Source of the DNA: a virus
Length of the DNA stretch: 34,626 bases
Virus record (IMG/VR): IMGVR_UViG_3300005860_000055
Coordinates: 1-34,626 of that record
Reading direction: 5' to 3' (one strand)
Positions within the stretch are counted from its first letter, which is position 1. Each line of letters opens with the position of its first letter. Of the stretch, positions 6,326-16,200 are shown piece after piece. Below the pieces are notes generated by a model, which saw only the letters and a list, made by a program, of their open reading frames with translations, had not been told where the DNA came from and did no database searches. The translations under genes were made by a program, and so were the position numbers.

Positions 6326-7420
6326 ATGCCAATAACACCTTATGTAACTGACATAGGAGGCGGTTTTCGAGACACCGCCACTTTAACCAGATGGTTGAAT
6401 GTAACTCGAAGAAACCTTTTGATGTATGCTTTAGCTCAAAACTTACCTAAAGTATCAGCGTTGTTTAAGCTTTTGATTGAGAAGCAAGACAGTCAGCCAT
6501 TCCAGCATGATTTTGTGATTTTCCCTGTGTATGGCGGTCCTGATGCAACTAACCAAGCTAACATGCAACCTCGTTATATCGACTTCACTACAGGAACTTT
6601 CACCAAACAAGACTACTTTGTAGATGTTGAGTATGCGAGGTTTACACCTTCTGGGTTGTATCAGACATTTACTGTGAACTTCTTTGAAGGGCTAATTATG
6701 GAAAGTCCGAATAACATTATTGATACTGTGCAATTGAAGATTGAGGAAGCGATTAGACAGATGTTCCTTGCTTTGCAAACTGATTTGATGGGTTCAAGAG
6801 GGACTAACGACCAGAAGTTTTATGGGTTAAAAGACATCATTGACAATGGAGTTAACCAGCCAACTTTTGGTGGATTAGATAGAGCTACTCATCCTTGGTG
6901 GAACAGTCCAATTTATAACTACAACGATTTACTTGCGGGTGATACTGGTATACCTATCTATGCAGTAATTAACCGTGGAATTAATAAGTATTGGAACGAC
7001 CACGGTAATGTTTACGGTATGCCAAAAGTTGGATTTACTGACACGATGACTTTTGCTAAGATTGCTGAAAGCTTTATGGCTTTTGAGAAATACATTGTTG
7101 GCGACATTAGAAGCATCGCAGACATTAGGGAATACAACATTAGAGGAATTGATATCGGCGGTATAGCAATCTTTCCTGACCCATATCTGCAACCATATAC
7201 AGTGGGAACTCAAACTGTTGGTGATATTTACTTCATTAACTTTGACCACATTTTCTTCACTGGAGCAAGCCCAATTGAGTATTACATGCACGAGTGGTGG
7301 TCTGAAGTTGTGAACGGAAAACTTGCATTTAGTTCTCTCTGCTTGCTCACAGGGCAATTTTATACTGATAGACCGAGAGCGCATTTTGTGATTAAAGGTG
7401 TTCCATCTATGGGCATTTAA
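6326..7420 (+). CDS. Major capsid protein (HK97-fold type)
   Basis: A 364-residue protein at the usual place after the scaffold. FYGLKDIIDNG followed by TFGGLDRATHPWWNS is the common segment of many phage coat proteins (fdGL..ii......yGgidR.t...W). The C-terminal half (IGGIAIFPDPYLQPY; IYFINFDHIFFT; RPRAHFVIKGV) fits the beta-rich axial and P domains. The ribosome site is aaaggaggtgtaagg. Codon use is richer in C than its neighbours (aac, ttc, gac), as expected of the most highly expressed gene. A strong hairpin follows at 7429. Confidence 0.85.
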   Translation: MPITPYVTDIGGGFRDTATLTRWLNVTRRNLLMYALAQNLPKVSALFKLLIEKQDSQPFQHDFVIFPVYGGPDATNQANMQPRYIDFTTGTFTKQDYFVDVEYARFTPSGLYQTFTVNFFEGLIMESPNNIIDTVQLKIEEAIRQMFLALQTDLMGSRGTNDQKFYGLKDIIDNGVNQPTFGGLDRATHPWWNSPIYNYNDLLAGDTGIPIYAVINRGINKYWNDHGNVYGMPKVGFTDTMTFAKIAESFMAFEKYIVGDIRSIADIREYNIRGIDIGGIAIFPDPYLQPYTVGTQTVGDIYFINFDHIFFTGASPIEYYMHEWWSEVVNGKLAFSSLCLLTGQFYTDRPRAHFVIKGVPSMGI

Positions 7421-7428
7421 TAAATGAA

Positions 7429-7455
7429 CGGGGAGGGTAACCTCCCCGCTTAAAA
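7429..7455 (+). terminator. GUAA-tetraloop hairpin after the capsid gene
   Basis: CGGGGAGG (7429-7436), loop GTAA, CCTCCCCG (7441-7448): a perfect 8-bp GC-rich stem closed by a GNRA-type loop. CTTTTT follows seven bases later, just before the next ribosome site. The T run is displaced, so it may be a partial terminator or a 3' stabiliser that raises capsid mRNA over the tail genes. Confidence 0.65.
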
Positions 7456-7474
7456 CTTTTTAGGAGGGTAGGCG

Positions 7475-7756
7475 ATGCCACTTCTGTATAATCACACTTC
7501 AAAGCCGATTAGAGTGAAATTTGGTTTCGAGACTGAATGGATAGAGATACCAGCAGAGGCTGAGTTTGAGATACCTGACAATTATGCTTATGTGTTTTTT
7601 GGCTATGGGTTGGAGACGGAAGCTCAGTTGAGAGAATGTTATAACAGGTTGCGGACTTTAGGGAATGATTTGTCTTATGAGGACTTTTTGAAAATTCATG
7701 ACAGCATTACTACAGCGACAGTAGTTAAGTATGGCAAGAAGAAAAATGTTGACTAA
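7475..7756 (+). CDS. Small head/neck protein of unknown function
   Basis: A 93-residue protein. The N-terminal half is beta-like (KPIRVKFGFETEWIEIPAEA) and the second half helical (EAQLRECYNRLRTLGNDLSY). It follows the capsid gene and hairpin with its own strong ribosome site (taggagggtaggcg). Position suggests a decoration, neck or adaptor role. No family is recognised. Confidence 0.6.
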   Translation: MPLLYNHTSKPIRVKFGFETEWIEIPAEAEFEIPDNYAYVFFGYGLETEAQLRECYNRLRTLGNDLSYEDFLKIHDSITTATVVKYGKKKNVD

Positions 7757-7762
7757 TATGCC

Positions 7763-8341
7763 ATGCCAACAGCACAGGAATATTTTCAGAGAGTTTTTGA
7801 CAGGTATCCAGTAGCATGGGATGAGGGACCTTTTCTTTATAGACAGCTTAATTTTGCTCGCAATCAGGTAGCTCTTGATTGTGATGTAGTCAAAAAATTT
7901 TCAATCCCAGCTGATACTGATGTCATTACTTTGCCTCGACCTTTTCTTGCTGTAAGACGGGTTTATTATCAAAAAAAGGGCAACGAGTTCACTTATGCTC
8001 TGAAGTATAAGGCAACGGCTTTTAATCCAACTAAAAAATGGTCTGATTTTCCTACAAATTATTATTTAGTCTATCCTAACAGGATTTTTATTTTACCGAC
8101 TGATTTTAAAAAGACCAGTGAGGATAAGTTTGAAATTTATTATGTGCCGAAGTGTCAAGATATGTGGAACCTTGGAGATGTTGAAGCTGATTTACCCGAG
8201 CAATTAGCAGAGCTTGTAGTTCTGCAAGTTTGCATGAGGCTTGCGGAGAATGATTTGCAGTATGCTGTGAAACAATATTTTGAGAACGAATACAAATTAC
8301 AACTTCTGAAAGTCCCTAAGGCGAGTTATTTATATGGCTAA
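7763..8341 (+). CDS. Head-tail adaptor / connector protein
   Basis: A 192-residue protein. Order and composition fit podoviral adaptor (gp4/gp11-like) proteins: N-terminal helix (TAQEYFQRVF), a long beta-rich middle with ITLPRPFLAVRRVYYQKKG, then EIYYVPKC and a C-terminal helical segment (LPEQLAELVVLQVCMRLAEN). The motif 'p.df..v..vyy..kg' and the closing helices are typical of proteins that extend the portal ring. The stop overlaps the next gene by eight bases. Confidence 0.6.
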   Translation: MPTAQEYFQRVFDRYPVAWDEGPFLYRQLNFARNQVALDCDVVKKFSIPADTDVITLPRPFLAVRRVYYQKKGNEFTYALKYKATAFNPTKKWSDFPTNYYLVYPNRIFILPTDFKKTSEDKFEIYYVPKCQDMWNLGDVEADLPEQLAELVVLQVCMRLAENDLQYAVKQYFENEYKLQLLKVPKASYLYG

Positions 8342-9737
8342 GAGTAAAAAAGTTGTAAGCATTCATGCAGATAAAAAATATAAAGGTCTTGGGGACTTAT
8401 TTTATATTGAGAGCCCTATTCTTGGGCTTGCAACCAATTTAGAAGATACTAAGCGTGAGCCGTTTCATGCTTTAGAGCTTTACGCTTTGCCTGATTTGCG
8501 TTACGGTTGGATAAGTATCCCGAAAGAAACTGCTCTATCTTTGAGTTCAATTAATCACAATCAACTAAGCTCACCTGTTAATTATCTCGTTGGTTGGTCA
8601 GGTAGTAATTTGTATATTTACGATTTAGAGAGACAAAGCATCGAATACCAAATTAATTTAGATGGGGTCATTAATTCAGCTATTTTCATAAACGATGTCA
8701 CAATTGCTTGTTTAGTGTCTGCAACTAATCCGTTGAGAATAATTTTCTACAAGTCAGGTGTTCAGAAAAGTTACAATAAAAATGGGACTTGTCTTGCATC
8801 TTTTAAAGGTCGTCTTTTTATTGGTGAGGGTAAGGTTTTGCATTTTACGAGTGCAAGCATTACAGACCCTAATTTTGCTGATGACCCGTTTGCTACTGCT
8901 AATGGTGGCGGGTATTTAATTCTGAATTATCCTCAGGTTTCAAAGATTTGTTATCTTTTGCCATGGGAAGACATGTTGTATATCTTTACAGATGGTGGGT
9001 TATATGTTTTGACTGTTTCTTTGGCGAGCAATTCTCCTTCAACTTTTTACATTATCGATGCGGGTATTAATTACGACTTTTCTAAAGCGAAGGTTTTGCA
9101 AACAGGAAACAGGTTAGTGATTGTTTCAAGCGTTGGCATATTTTATTTATCTGGCATGAATTTGGAGAGGATAGATTGGATAGTTGCTGACCAATTGAGT
9201 AATCTTGATTTTGTCAAATCTGGATGCGGTTATTATCAGGGGCAAGGATTTCTTTTGGTTCCTTATTTATTGCAAGACAAAACTTTGGCTTACAGTTTTG
9301 AGTATGGGCAATTTTTCTATTTGCCTTTTAAGGTGACCAATTGTGTTTTTACTCCGAGTGGCAAAACTTATGATTTTTCCCAGTCGTATCTCAGATTGCT
9401 TTTTAGCAATAACGATTTTTATTACAAATTTCAGTATATGTCAGTGCTTCATGATTATGGGCAAAATCGGTTCAAGTATATTAGAGAAGCATGGGTAAAT
9501 GGGCATGGTAATTTTCAAGTAAGTTTTTTGTATGATAATTTTGGTGCTTTTCAGAGTAGATTTTATAGTGCTATTGGTCCTGATTTGTCTACTTATCGGT
9601 CGAGTTTTGGGAGGAAGGGATATAGGATTGGCATTCAGATTGTTTCTGATGATAGCGGAACATTTGCATTTGTGAACAAAATCAATTTAAGAATACATGT
9701 GCTTGGGCATGTCAATTATTTTTACTATACGGGTTAG
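8334..9737 (+). CDS. Propeller-like tail protein (tail hub/nozzle or DNA-stabilisation type)
   Basis: A 467-residue protein built of repeated beta elements: SFKGRLFIGEGKVLHFTSAS, then DPNFADDPF, LLPWEDMLYIFTDGGLYVLT and GNRLVIVSSVGIFYLSG. This pattern (R.f...g..v.fs....p..f; d.lyif...gl.vl) is that of podovirus tail nozzle or gp10-like propeller proteins that close the tail tube. It follows the adaptor gene directly with overlap, as those proteins do. The C-terminal part has another beta-rich segment (SFGRKGYRIGIQIVSDDSGT). Confidence 0.6.
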   Translation: MAKSKKVVSIHADKKYKGLGDLFYIESPILGLATNLEDTKREPFHALELYALPDLRYGWISIPKETALSLSSINHNQLSSPVNYLVGWSGSNLYIYDLERQSIEYQINLDGVINSAIFINDVTIACLVSATNPLRIIFYKSGVQKSYNKNGTCLASFKGRLFIGEGKVLHFTSASITDPNFADDPFATANGGGYLILNYPQVSKICYLLPWEDMLYIFTDGGLYVLTVSLASNSPSTFYIIDAGINYDFSKAKVLQTGNRLVIVSSVGIFYLSGMNLERIDWIVADQLSNLDFVKSGCGYYQGQGFLLVPYLLQDKTLAYSFEYGQFFYLPFKVTNCVFTPSGKTYDFSQSYLRLLFSNNDFYYKFQYMSVLHDYGQNRFKYIREAWVNGHGNFQVSFLYDNFGAFQSRFYSAIGPDLSTYRSSFGRKGYRIGIQIVSDDSGTFAFVNKINLRIHVLGHVNYFYYTG

Positions 9738-9742
9738 AAAGT

Positions 9743-10120
9743 ATGTTGTATGTGAAGATTAACAAAAAATACTATGACAAACTTGTTGACTGGATGTATG
9801 ACATGGACAGAGACCATTTAAGTTTTTTGGATACTTTGCAGTCGTTATACAAGGCTTATACTGGTGCGGAGCGTTTGATGAGTTTACCTGTTTTAAGACA
9901 GTTGATTAAGCGAGAAGATTGGAATGATATAATGTTTTGGAATTATCGCATTCATTTAGATTTATATCAATTTATGGCTGATTTAGGGGCGAGGTTAACT
10001 CCACCGATAGTGGTAATACCTAAGATACTGAAGGCATCGAGCGAGGAAGATGCGATATACAAAGAGTATTTGATGCATCGGGATATTGAGCAGTTTTTAC
10101 TAAGTTTAGGAGGTGGCTAA
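9743..10120 (+). CDS. Tail-region protein of unknown function
   Basis: A 125-residue, largely helical protein (YYDKLVDWMYDMDRDHLSFL; LRQLIKREDWNDIMFWNYRI). It begins five bases after the propeller gene, with no strong ribosome site, so translation is probably coupled. Its C-terminal codons contain the ribosome site of the next gene (ggaggtgg). No recognised family. Confidence 0.6.
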   Translation: MLYVKINKKYYDKLVDWMYDMDRDHLSFLDTLQSLYKAYTGAERLMSLPVLRQLIKREDWNDIMFWNYRIHLDLYQFMADLGARLTPPIVVIPKILKASSEEDAIYKEYLMHRDIEQFLLSLGGG

Positions 10121-10121
10121 T

Positions 10122-10751
10122 ATGGGTTTATTTGGGGGTGGTAAGAAGAAGAAAAAGAAAAAGGCTAAGAGAGCGGCGCAAAGTGCTGCCGATTTAAGTG
10201 CGTATATAGCGAGGTTAAAGGCGCAGGCGCCTCATACAGCAAAAGATGAGATGATAAAGAAGCTTTTAGGAGATTTATTGCCGAAAGTAAAGGGGCAAGT
10301 CTCTGAAGAGTATACGAAAGTTTTTCAGCCAGCAGAGCAAGCGGGGACAGCGTTAGCCTCGACAGTAGCGGGATCTCCTGCGGAAGCATGGAAACAATTT
10401 TTTGCGAAGAGAAAAGAAGAGGCTGTTGAAGGGAAAATGAAAGAGTTAACACCTCAGTATATAGAGAACCTTAGTCAATTCTTAGGGGAGTTGTATAAGC
10501 CTGAGGTTGCGGTGACTTATGGTTTAGCGAAGACGGCGCCACAATGGTTAAGTAGGGAGTGGTATAAAGCGAGACCGCAAGTGGAGCAACAGTTTGCAGA
10601 GGTGCAGAAGTCCTATGCTTCTTTGGTAGAGAACATACAGAATTATTTAAAAGAGATAGGGCTTGAGGGGATAAGCGCTGAGGATATTTTAGGGCAGATA
10701 TGGTCAATTAATCCAAAGCGAAAGCGAAGAATATTTTTGGTAGGAGTATAA
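10122..10751 (+). CDS. Helical internal-virion-type protein with poly-Lys N-terminus
   Basis: A 209-residue protein. The start ATG at 10122 follows ggaggtggctaat. The N-terminus is MGLFGGGKKKKKKKAKRAAQ, a Gly-rich start plus poly-Lys; the rest is helical (KPEVAVTYGLAKTAPQWLSR; EVQKSYASLVENIQNYLKEI). It lies between tail and internal-core genes, which suggests a minor internal or ejection protein. Odd: the 3' end contains one copy of a 31-bp direct repeat, the second being just past the stop in another frame, so the present C-terminus may be a product of duplication or frameshift. Confidence 0.55.
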   Translation: MGLFGGGKKKKKKKAKRAAQSAADLSAYIARLKAQAPHTAKDEMIKKLLGDLLPKVKGQVSEEYTKVFQPAEQAGTALASTVAGSPAEAWKQFFAKRKEEAVEGKMKELTPQYIENLSQFLGELYKPEVAVTYGLAKTAPQWLSREWYKARPQVEQQFAEVQKSYASLVENIQNYLKEIGLEGISAEDILGQIWSINPKRKRRIFLVGV

Positions 10752-10780
10752 GTGCTAAAGGCATTTTAGGGCAGATATGG
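10673..10780 (+). repeat. 31-bp imperfect direct repeat around a gene end
   Basis: Copies at 10673-10703 and 10750-10780 agree at 26 of 31 positions, with 18 identical bases at their ends (attttagggcagatatgg). Both can be read as ISA..ILGQIW, the first in the frame of the 10122 gene and the second in the -1 frame, because the 77-base offset is not a multiple of three. The start codon of the 10777 gene lies inside the second copy. Confidence 0.75.
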
Positions 10781-11079
10781 ATGGTGTGAAGCAGTTGCAG
10801 GATTTGATTAAGGCTTGTGTAGATTTGGGGTGGTTTTATGTTGATGATGAAATGTTTTTAGTTTGGGTTTATACTAATGAAGAGTTGAGAAAAGTGCAAA
10901 CAGCAGAGGAGTTTTTAGCGAAGATGGATAGCCCGAAGGATGAAGTTTGGTTGCTTAAATGTTACGGGAAGCCAAAGTTTTCTGTGTTTAGGAGCCTTGG
11001 GCAAAAATGGAAGCAAGAAGGTATAAAGCGGATAATATGGTTTAGAAACTTAGAGGAGGTGAAAACATGGACGCTATAG
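10777..11079 (+). CDS. Small unknown protein of the virion operon
   Basis: A 100-residue acidic protein, Trp-rich (LIKACVDLGWFYVDDEMFLV; KDEVWLLKCYGK; IKRIIWFRNLEEVKTWTL). Its ATG sits within the second copy of a direct repeat, and the ribosome site is poor (agggcag), so it may depend on coupling or the start may be elsewhere. Its 3' end contains the strong ribosome site and start of the next gene, with a 13-base overlap. No family is recognised. Confidence 0.5.
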   Translation: MDGVKQLQDLIKACVDLGWFYVDDEMFLVWVYTNEELRKVQTAEEFLAKMDSPKDEVWLLKCYGKPKFSVFRSLGQKWKQEGIKRIIWFRNLEEVKTWTL

Positions 11080-11813
11080 GGAAGCTTTTTAAGGCTGTTT
11101 CTGGAGTTTTAGGTCCTATTAGTTCCATTATTGGAGTAGTAACTGGTATTGCTTCACTGATGAGTGCTTTTAAACCACCTAAGTTGCCTAAGTTTGAGTT
11201 TCCAAAGGAGATTTTTGACAGGCTTAATGCTCGGATACAGGCGTTAACTCCTCTTTCTGAAGAGGCAAAAAAAATAGCTACTCAAGCTTTAGAGAAGTTT
11301 AGGGCTGGGCAATTAAATGAGAGATATAAGGCTCAGCTTGATTTAATGTATGCACAGAAGAAGGCTCAAGCTAAAGCGATGCTGGCTGCGAGGGGATTAG
11401 AGGGAAGTTCTATAGAGCAAGAGATAATGAACGAGATAGACAAGTGGTATCAGCAGAATTATTATGCTTTGCTTAATCAGCAATTGCAGGATGCGTTGAC
11501 TATGGCAGGTTTAAGTCAATCAGACATTAATGCTTTGATGGAAGAGCTTAAAGCTTATGGGGTAACTTGGGCAGGATTAGGGGCAGGAGCACAAGCTGCC
11601 AGTCAAATATGGACTGGAAGGATAATTGGGTTAAGTCAAGGAGGAGCAACTTTAGGAAGGAGTTTAGAAGAATTAGCAAAAGGAACAGGGACTACTTCTA
11701 CAGGAATTACTCAAGGGTTAAATTTAGCTTTTCAAGATTTAGATATAGCAAGTAAGTTTAGCCAAATGTATCAGCCAACTCAATGGTTTAAGCAATATGA
11801 TTTTGGAGGATAA
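11067..11813 (+). CDS. Internal virion (gp14-like) protein
   Basis: A 248-residue protein. Residues about 5-35 form a Gly/Ile/Ser hydrophobic stretch (AVSGVLGPISSIIGVVTGIA), followed by long helices (AKKIATQALEKFRAGQLNER; YAQKKAQAKAMLAARGLEGS) and an Ala/Gly/Gln/Thr-rich C-terminal part. This layout is that of small podoviral internal-core or ejection proteins that insert in the membrane to extend the tail. The ribosome site is gaggaggtg. It is followed by two further large internal-type proteins. Confidence 0.6.
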   Translation: MDAIGKLFKAVSGVLGPISSIIGVVTGIASLMSAFKPPKLPKFEFPKEIFDRLNARIQALTPLSEEAKKIATQALEKFRAGQLNERYKAQLDLMYAQKKAQAKAMLAARGLEGSSIEQEIMNEIDKWYQQNYYALLNQQLQDALTMAGLSQSDINALMEELKAYGVTWAGLGAGAQAASQIWTGRIIGLSQGGATLGRSLEELAKGTGTTSTGITQGLNLAFQDLDIASKFSQMYQPTQWFKQYDFGG

Positions 11814-11815
11814 AA

Positions 11816-13225
11816 ATGGCTAATTCTCTTATTGATATTATACAGAGTTTAGATAAGACTTTGCAAAAAAGATTTGATGTTTTAATTCCATTTGGGGCTA
11901 AGAAGCCTACTTCAGCGCAGGCACCACAAACGCAGGAAGTGCAATCTTTTTCTGATTATCACAGCGGAACTAAGGAAATTGTGATAAATCCTATTACAGG
12001 GGCGGTAGAGGCAACTCCTAAGGTTTTTCCGCTTTATGGCGGGATAGAAATAGAGGTTGTGTCAAGGGATAAAAAGTCGTCACCGAAGACAACTTCGGCA
12101 CCGAAAGCAGTTGCGCCAACAAAAAAAGCATTAACAGCAGAGACTTTAACTTCAGAAGGTATTCCTTTGTTGCCTTATACACCTAAAGGATTATTGCAAG
12201 CTCTTAAACAGGGTAAAATGACTTCAGCACAACTTCAACAAGTTTTAGTAGAAACTGCTCCTCAGGATTTATCTTTAGAAAATCTTTTGGTTCAAATTAA
12301 GAGTAAAATAGACAAACTTCCTGATGAAATCAAATCTGAATTGACACTGGCTGATAAAGAAGTAAAGCAATATTTTGATATGGTTCAAGAAAATTTAAAC
12401 AAACAAATTGCATTGCAGACTAAATATGCGGATCAAGAAATTAATCTTATGCAAAAGCATTTAGATTTGATAAAAGATGTTTTTTTAGATTTGATGAAAG
12501 AAAAGCCAAAGTTAGAACCAGACAAGTGGACGCAGTTTGGCAGGCAATTAGCTATGGCTCTGGGAGCGATTACAGCATTAGCTCATCCCGAGTATGCTCC
12601 TTATTTTTACATGGCGATACCACAAGTAGTTCAGTATTGGCAGAATGAAGATGCTCAGAATTTTGAGCGTGCTATAAAAAAATTTGAGATGGCTTTGACT
12701 TTAGCAGGAACACAGATGGACTTTTATAATCAACTCATGGAGTATAATTTGAAAATTTTAGAAAAGAAAAAAGAAAAAGATTTGTTGCCTTTAGCTATGA
12801 CAGGAGAATTATTGCTTACACGATATACAAAATACATGGACCTTTATACAAAAATGGCGTTAGAATATACTAAAGCGCTTAGCGATAGAGTAGGCAATTT
12901 AATTTCCCTTGCTGATTTAGTAAATAAAGAAAGACATTACAAAAGACTTGAGGAATTAAAAGAAGAAGAACTTAAACTAAGAAAAGAAGCTTTAGAAAAA
13001 AGAGACAGATATATGCAAATTATGGCTGGACTTAGGCAAAAATATTTAGACTACTTAAACAAGAAGCTTTGGTTTGAGATAGACACAAAACAGCATCCTG
13101 AAAAATACCCAGGAGTGGTTATACCTAAACTGATACCACAAGCGAAAGATTTAAAAGACGCTCTCAAATTGCTTAAATATCTTCCACCATGGGATCATTT
13201 AAAGGTGTTTGAAGAAGATGAATAG
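11816..13225 (+). CDS. Internal virion / ejection protein candidate
   Basis: A 469-residue helical protein. The first about 110 residues are Pro/Ala/Thr/Lys-rich and probably disordered (KKSSPKTTSAPKAVAPTKKA). The centre is helical with one hydrophobic stretch near residues 245-275 (QLAMALGAITALAHPEYAPY). The C-terminal third is a long charged helix (YKRLEELKEEELKLRKEALE). It stands between the gp14-like and the giant internal protein genes, matching the trio of internal proteins in T7-like particles. No direct family match could be made. Confidence 0.5.
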   Translation: MANSLIDIIQSLDKTLQKRFDVLIPFGAKKPTSAQAPQTQEVQSFSDYHSGTKEIVINPITGAVEATPKVFPLYGGIEIEVVSRDKKSSPKTTSAPKAVAPTKKALTAETLTSEGIPLLPYTPKGLLQALKQGKMTSAQLQQVLVETAPQDLSLENLLVQIKSKIDKLPDEIKSELTLADKEVKQYFDMVQENLNKQIALQTKYADQEINLMQKHLDLIKDVFLDLMKEKPKLEPDKWTQFGRQLAMALGAITALAHPEYAPYFYMAIPQVVQYWQNEDAQNFERAIKKFEMALTLAGTQMDFYNQLMEYNLKILEKKKEKDLLPLAMTGELLLTRYTKYMDLYTKMALEYTKALSDRVGNLISLADLVNKERHYKRLEELKEEELKLRKEALEKRDRYMQIMAGLRQKYLDYLNKKLWFEIDTKQHPEKYPGVVIPKLIPQAKDLKDALKLLKYLPPWDHLKVFEEDE

Positions 13226-13240
13226 CCTTAGGGGGCAATA

Positions 13241-16200
13241 ATGACAGAGCAAGAAAATATCAAAGCTCCTAAGCAGAAAAGCACGAAAGGGGCGATTTTT
13301 TATCCCATCAGATGGCTTGATAAGGATACTCAAATTATTTTAGAGCCTCCTAAGCAGACCACAAAAAAAGATAGCCCTCCTCCTTTAGTAATTAAGTATC
13401 CAACCACTTCAGGGGCTGTAGAAACTGTTTTAGAAGTTGCAGGTCCTCCTGAAGTAAGCGAACAGATAAAGAAAAAAAGGGAAGCAATCAAATCTTTTGC
13501 TTGGCAATTTGCAACGGACAGTATTTTTACTTTGGGAAGTTTTTTAATTCCTGAAGTTGGGCTCGTCACGCTTCCTTTTAGACTTTTGCGGATGAGAAGA
13601 GCGGCCGAAGCTATTGGGACTTTTTTAGCTAATGTCGACAAAATTAAAGCGTTTAGATATATGAAGCCATTAGCTGAAGAATTTAAGACAGCAGTATTTG
13701 TCAGTGCAGGTGAACATTTAGTCAGTCAGTTTACAGACAAAGTGAAGTCTCCTCCTTTATTTCATGTTTATCAAGATTTCTTATTAGGAAGAGCTTTTTT
13801 AGAAGCAGGTGGTAAGGGTTTAAAAGTTGGATTTAAAGCAGGTAGGATAGCATCGAAAAAGTTGATAGATTATGCTTACGGTAAGTTTCCGAAATTGCCT
13901 GAATATGTGAATAAGGCTATTAATGTATTCTTCAAGACTTTTACTGGTTTGTCATTTGAGGCGTGGAAGACTTTGAATAAGCTTAGTGGGAAATTGCAAC
14001 CGCAACTATTAGAAGCGGCGATAGCACAGAAATTTTTTTCTGCTTTAGACAAGCCTGAAGTTGCTAAAGAGCTTGAGCAATATATTCCTCATTTAAGAGG
14101 TAGAATACACGAAGGAAGCAAATTTATAAGCGAAGAAAGCTTACAGGAAATACAAAAAATTATTCCAGAGTTTGATAGGAACAAGCTAAATCAGTTATCG
14201 GATGTTGTTTTATTGTATTTTTTGCGTCAAGACAATTTAACAAGTCCTGTTGTGGGTGCTTTTACAGAAAGTGTCTTGCAGGGGAGGTATAATGCTCCAG
14301 TTTTTAGAAGGGATTTTTGGGAAGAGTTAAAGGCTGATTTCAAGGAGCTTTGGGAGGAAAGTAAGCAGGCTTATGTAGAGAATGCTTGGCGAATGGTAAG
14401 AGGAGCAGTGGCGACAGCAAAAGAAGGACTGAAAATTCCTAAAAAGAAGCCAACAGAAGAGAAAACGTTAGATAAAATGGCAAGAACCTTTTTAGAGCGT
14501 CTTTATCAAGAGAACATGGCAAAATATAGAAGCGGGCGGGTTACGATTTTGCATTATTTGTTTAAACCTCTGTTTGAGTTGCATGGTCATGATCCTTTCA
14601 AGCTATTGACTGAAGGGTTGAAAGTGAATGTTGATACTAAGAAGTTAGCTCAGATGGTAAAAACTTTAAACAATTCGAGACAGCAAAGTTTTTCTATATT
14701 TTTAGAGAAGTTAGGTGAGTATGCGTATAAGTATGCAACTGACCTTTTTTTTGTTAGCAACAGGGCTTGGCAGTTGTTAAAAGGTGACCTTAGAGGATTG
14801 GAAAGGTTATGGAACAAGGAGCTGAAGAAGACAGCAGAGGAGTATTATGAGCAGTATATTCCGAGAATAGGGTTTAAGCATTATATGTTAGCTCCAACGA
14901 TGAAGGAGGCGAAGTTTACTGATATTGTTGAGGCTTTAGATTTAGATAAGGTTTATTCTGAGCATATTATTGAGCACATGCAGAGATTTGCTATAACTAA
15001 GCCGTTGAGACCTCGTTTTTATCACAGTATTGAAGATGCTTTGTCGATTGGGATACCGAAAGCGATAGTTGATACTTTGAAGAAGTATCCTCATTTGATT
15101 AATGAGCCAGAGAAGTTAGCTGAAGCTGTTGCAAAGGAGTTTGGTTTTACGGGTGGGTTGACTATTCCAAAGTGGGTAGCAAACAGATTTATAATTCCGA
15201 AGTTCATGGACAATCTGTATAAGCACGTTGATGAGATTATAGCTCATCCTGAAATAGTGAAGAAGCTCGGTGATCCGACAGTAGGCAAGCAGTTGTTTAC
15301 TTTGATGGATAAGAAAGTGGAAATGACTACGGGGATGCTTGATGCGTTGAAGGATTATTTTTTGGCTATAACGGGAAGGAATGCCCAAGCTTGGCAAGAA
15401 AGCAAGTTATTTACTTTTAATCGTTGGATGAAGAGATTTATATTGTTTTGGTCGCCTCTGTTTCATGCTACGGCGTTAACTCTTTCTGGGTTAGCAATTG
15501 CTGAGAAATACAAGATAAGGGCTTGGGATATTGTAGGAAGGGCTTATTTAGACAGTATGCAAGTTATGCTTAGAGGACTTAGTCATCCTGAGTTTGGTTA
15601 TATGGCTAAAGAAGTTACTAAAGTGATTAACGATTTGACGAAGCAAGGCTATAAGATTAATGAGATTATTCTATCTGGATGGAATGAGGGAGAGGCTTTA
15701 TGGGGGAACTATATTTTGACAGGCAGAAATATCCTTCAGGAACTGTTGCAGAAAGGAGACCTTCAAGCTTTTAAGGAGGTTGCAAAAGAATTTGAAAAGT
15801 TTGAAAAGAAGTTGAAAATAGACGAGCTTTTTCATATAGCACATGCACCAGAGCGTTGGTTATGGGCTGGGTATTATCAGGCGTTGAAGCTGAGAACTGC
15901 TTACAATTTAGTTAATGCTTATAAAAAGGGATTGATGACTGCTGAGGAATTAGTGCAAAATCTGAATACGATTAATTACATTTATGGTGGTTTGCATACT
16001 TGGTTTTATGTTGACCCGAAGAAGGCACAACTTTACAGGTTCTTCTTTTTTGCTCCTGACTGGTATTTGACGCTATTTCATAACTTCAGGACTTGGTTGT
16101 ATGGTGATGCGCCTTTGGTTGCGAACTTTTTCCCATCGATTTTGCGGATGAGGTTTTATCTTTCTGTTTATGCTAATTATGCATTTAACGGGCATTCTCC

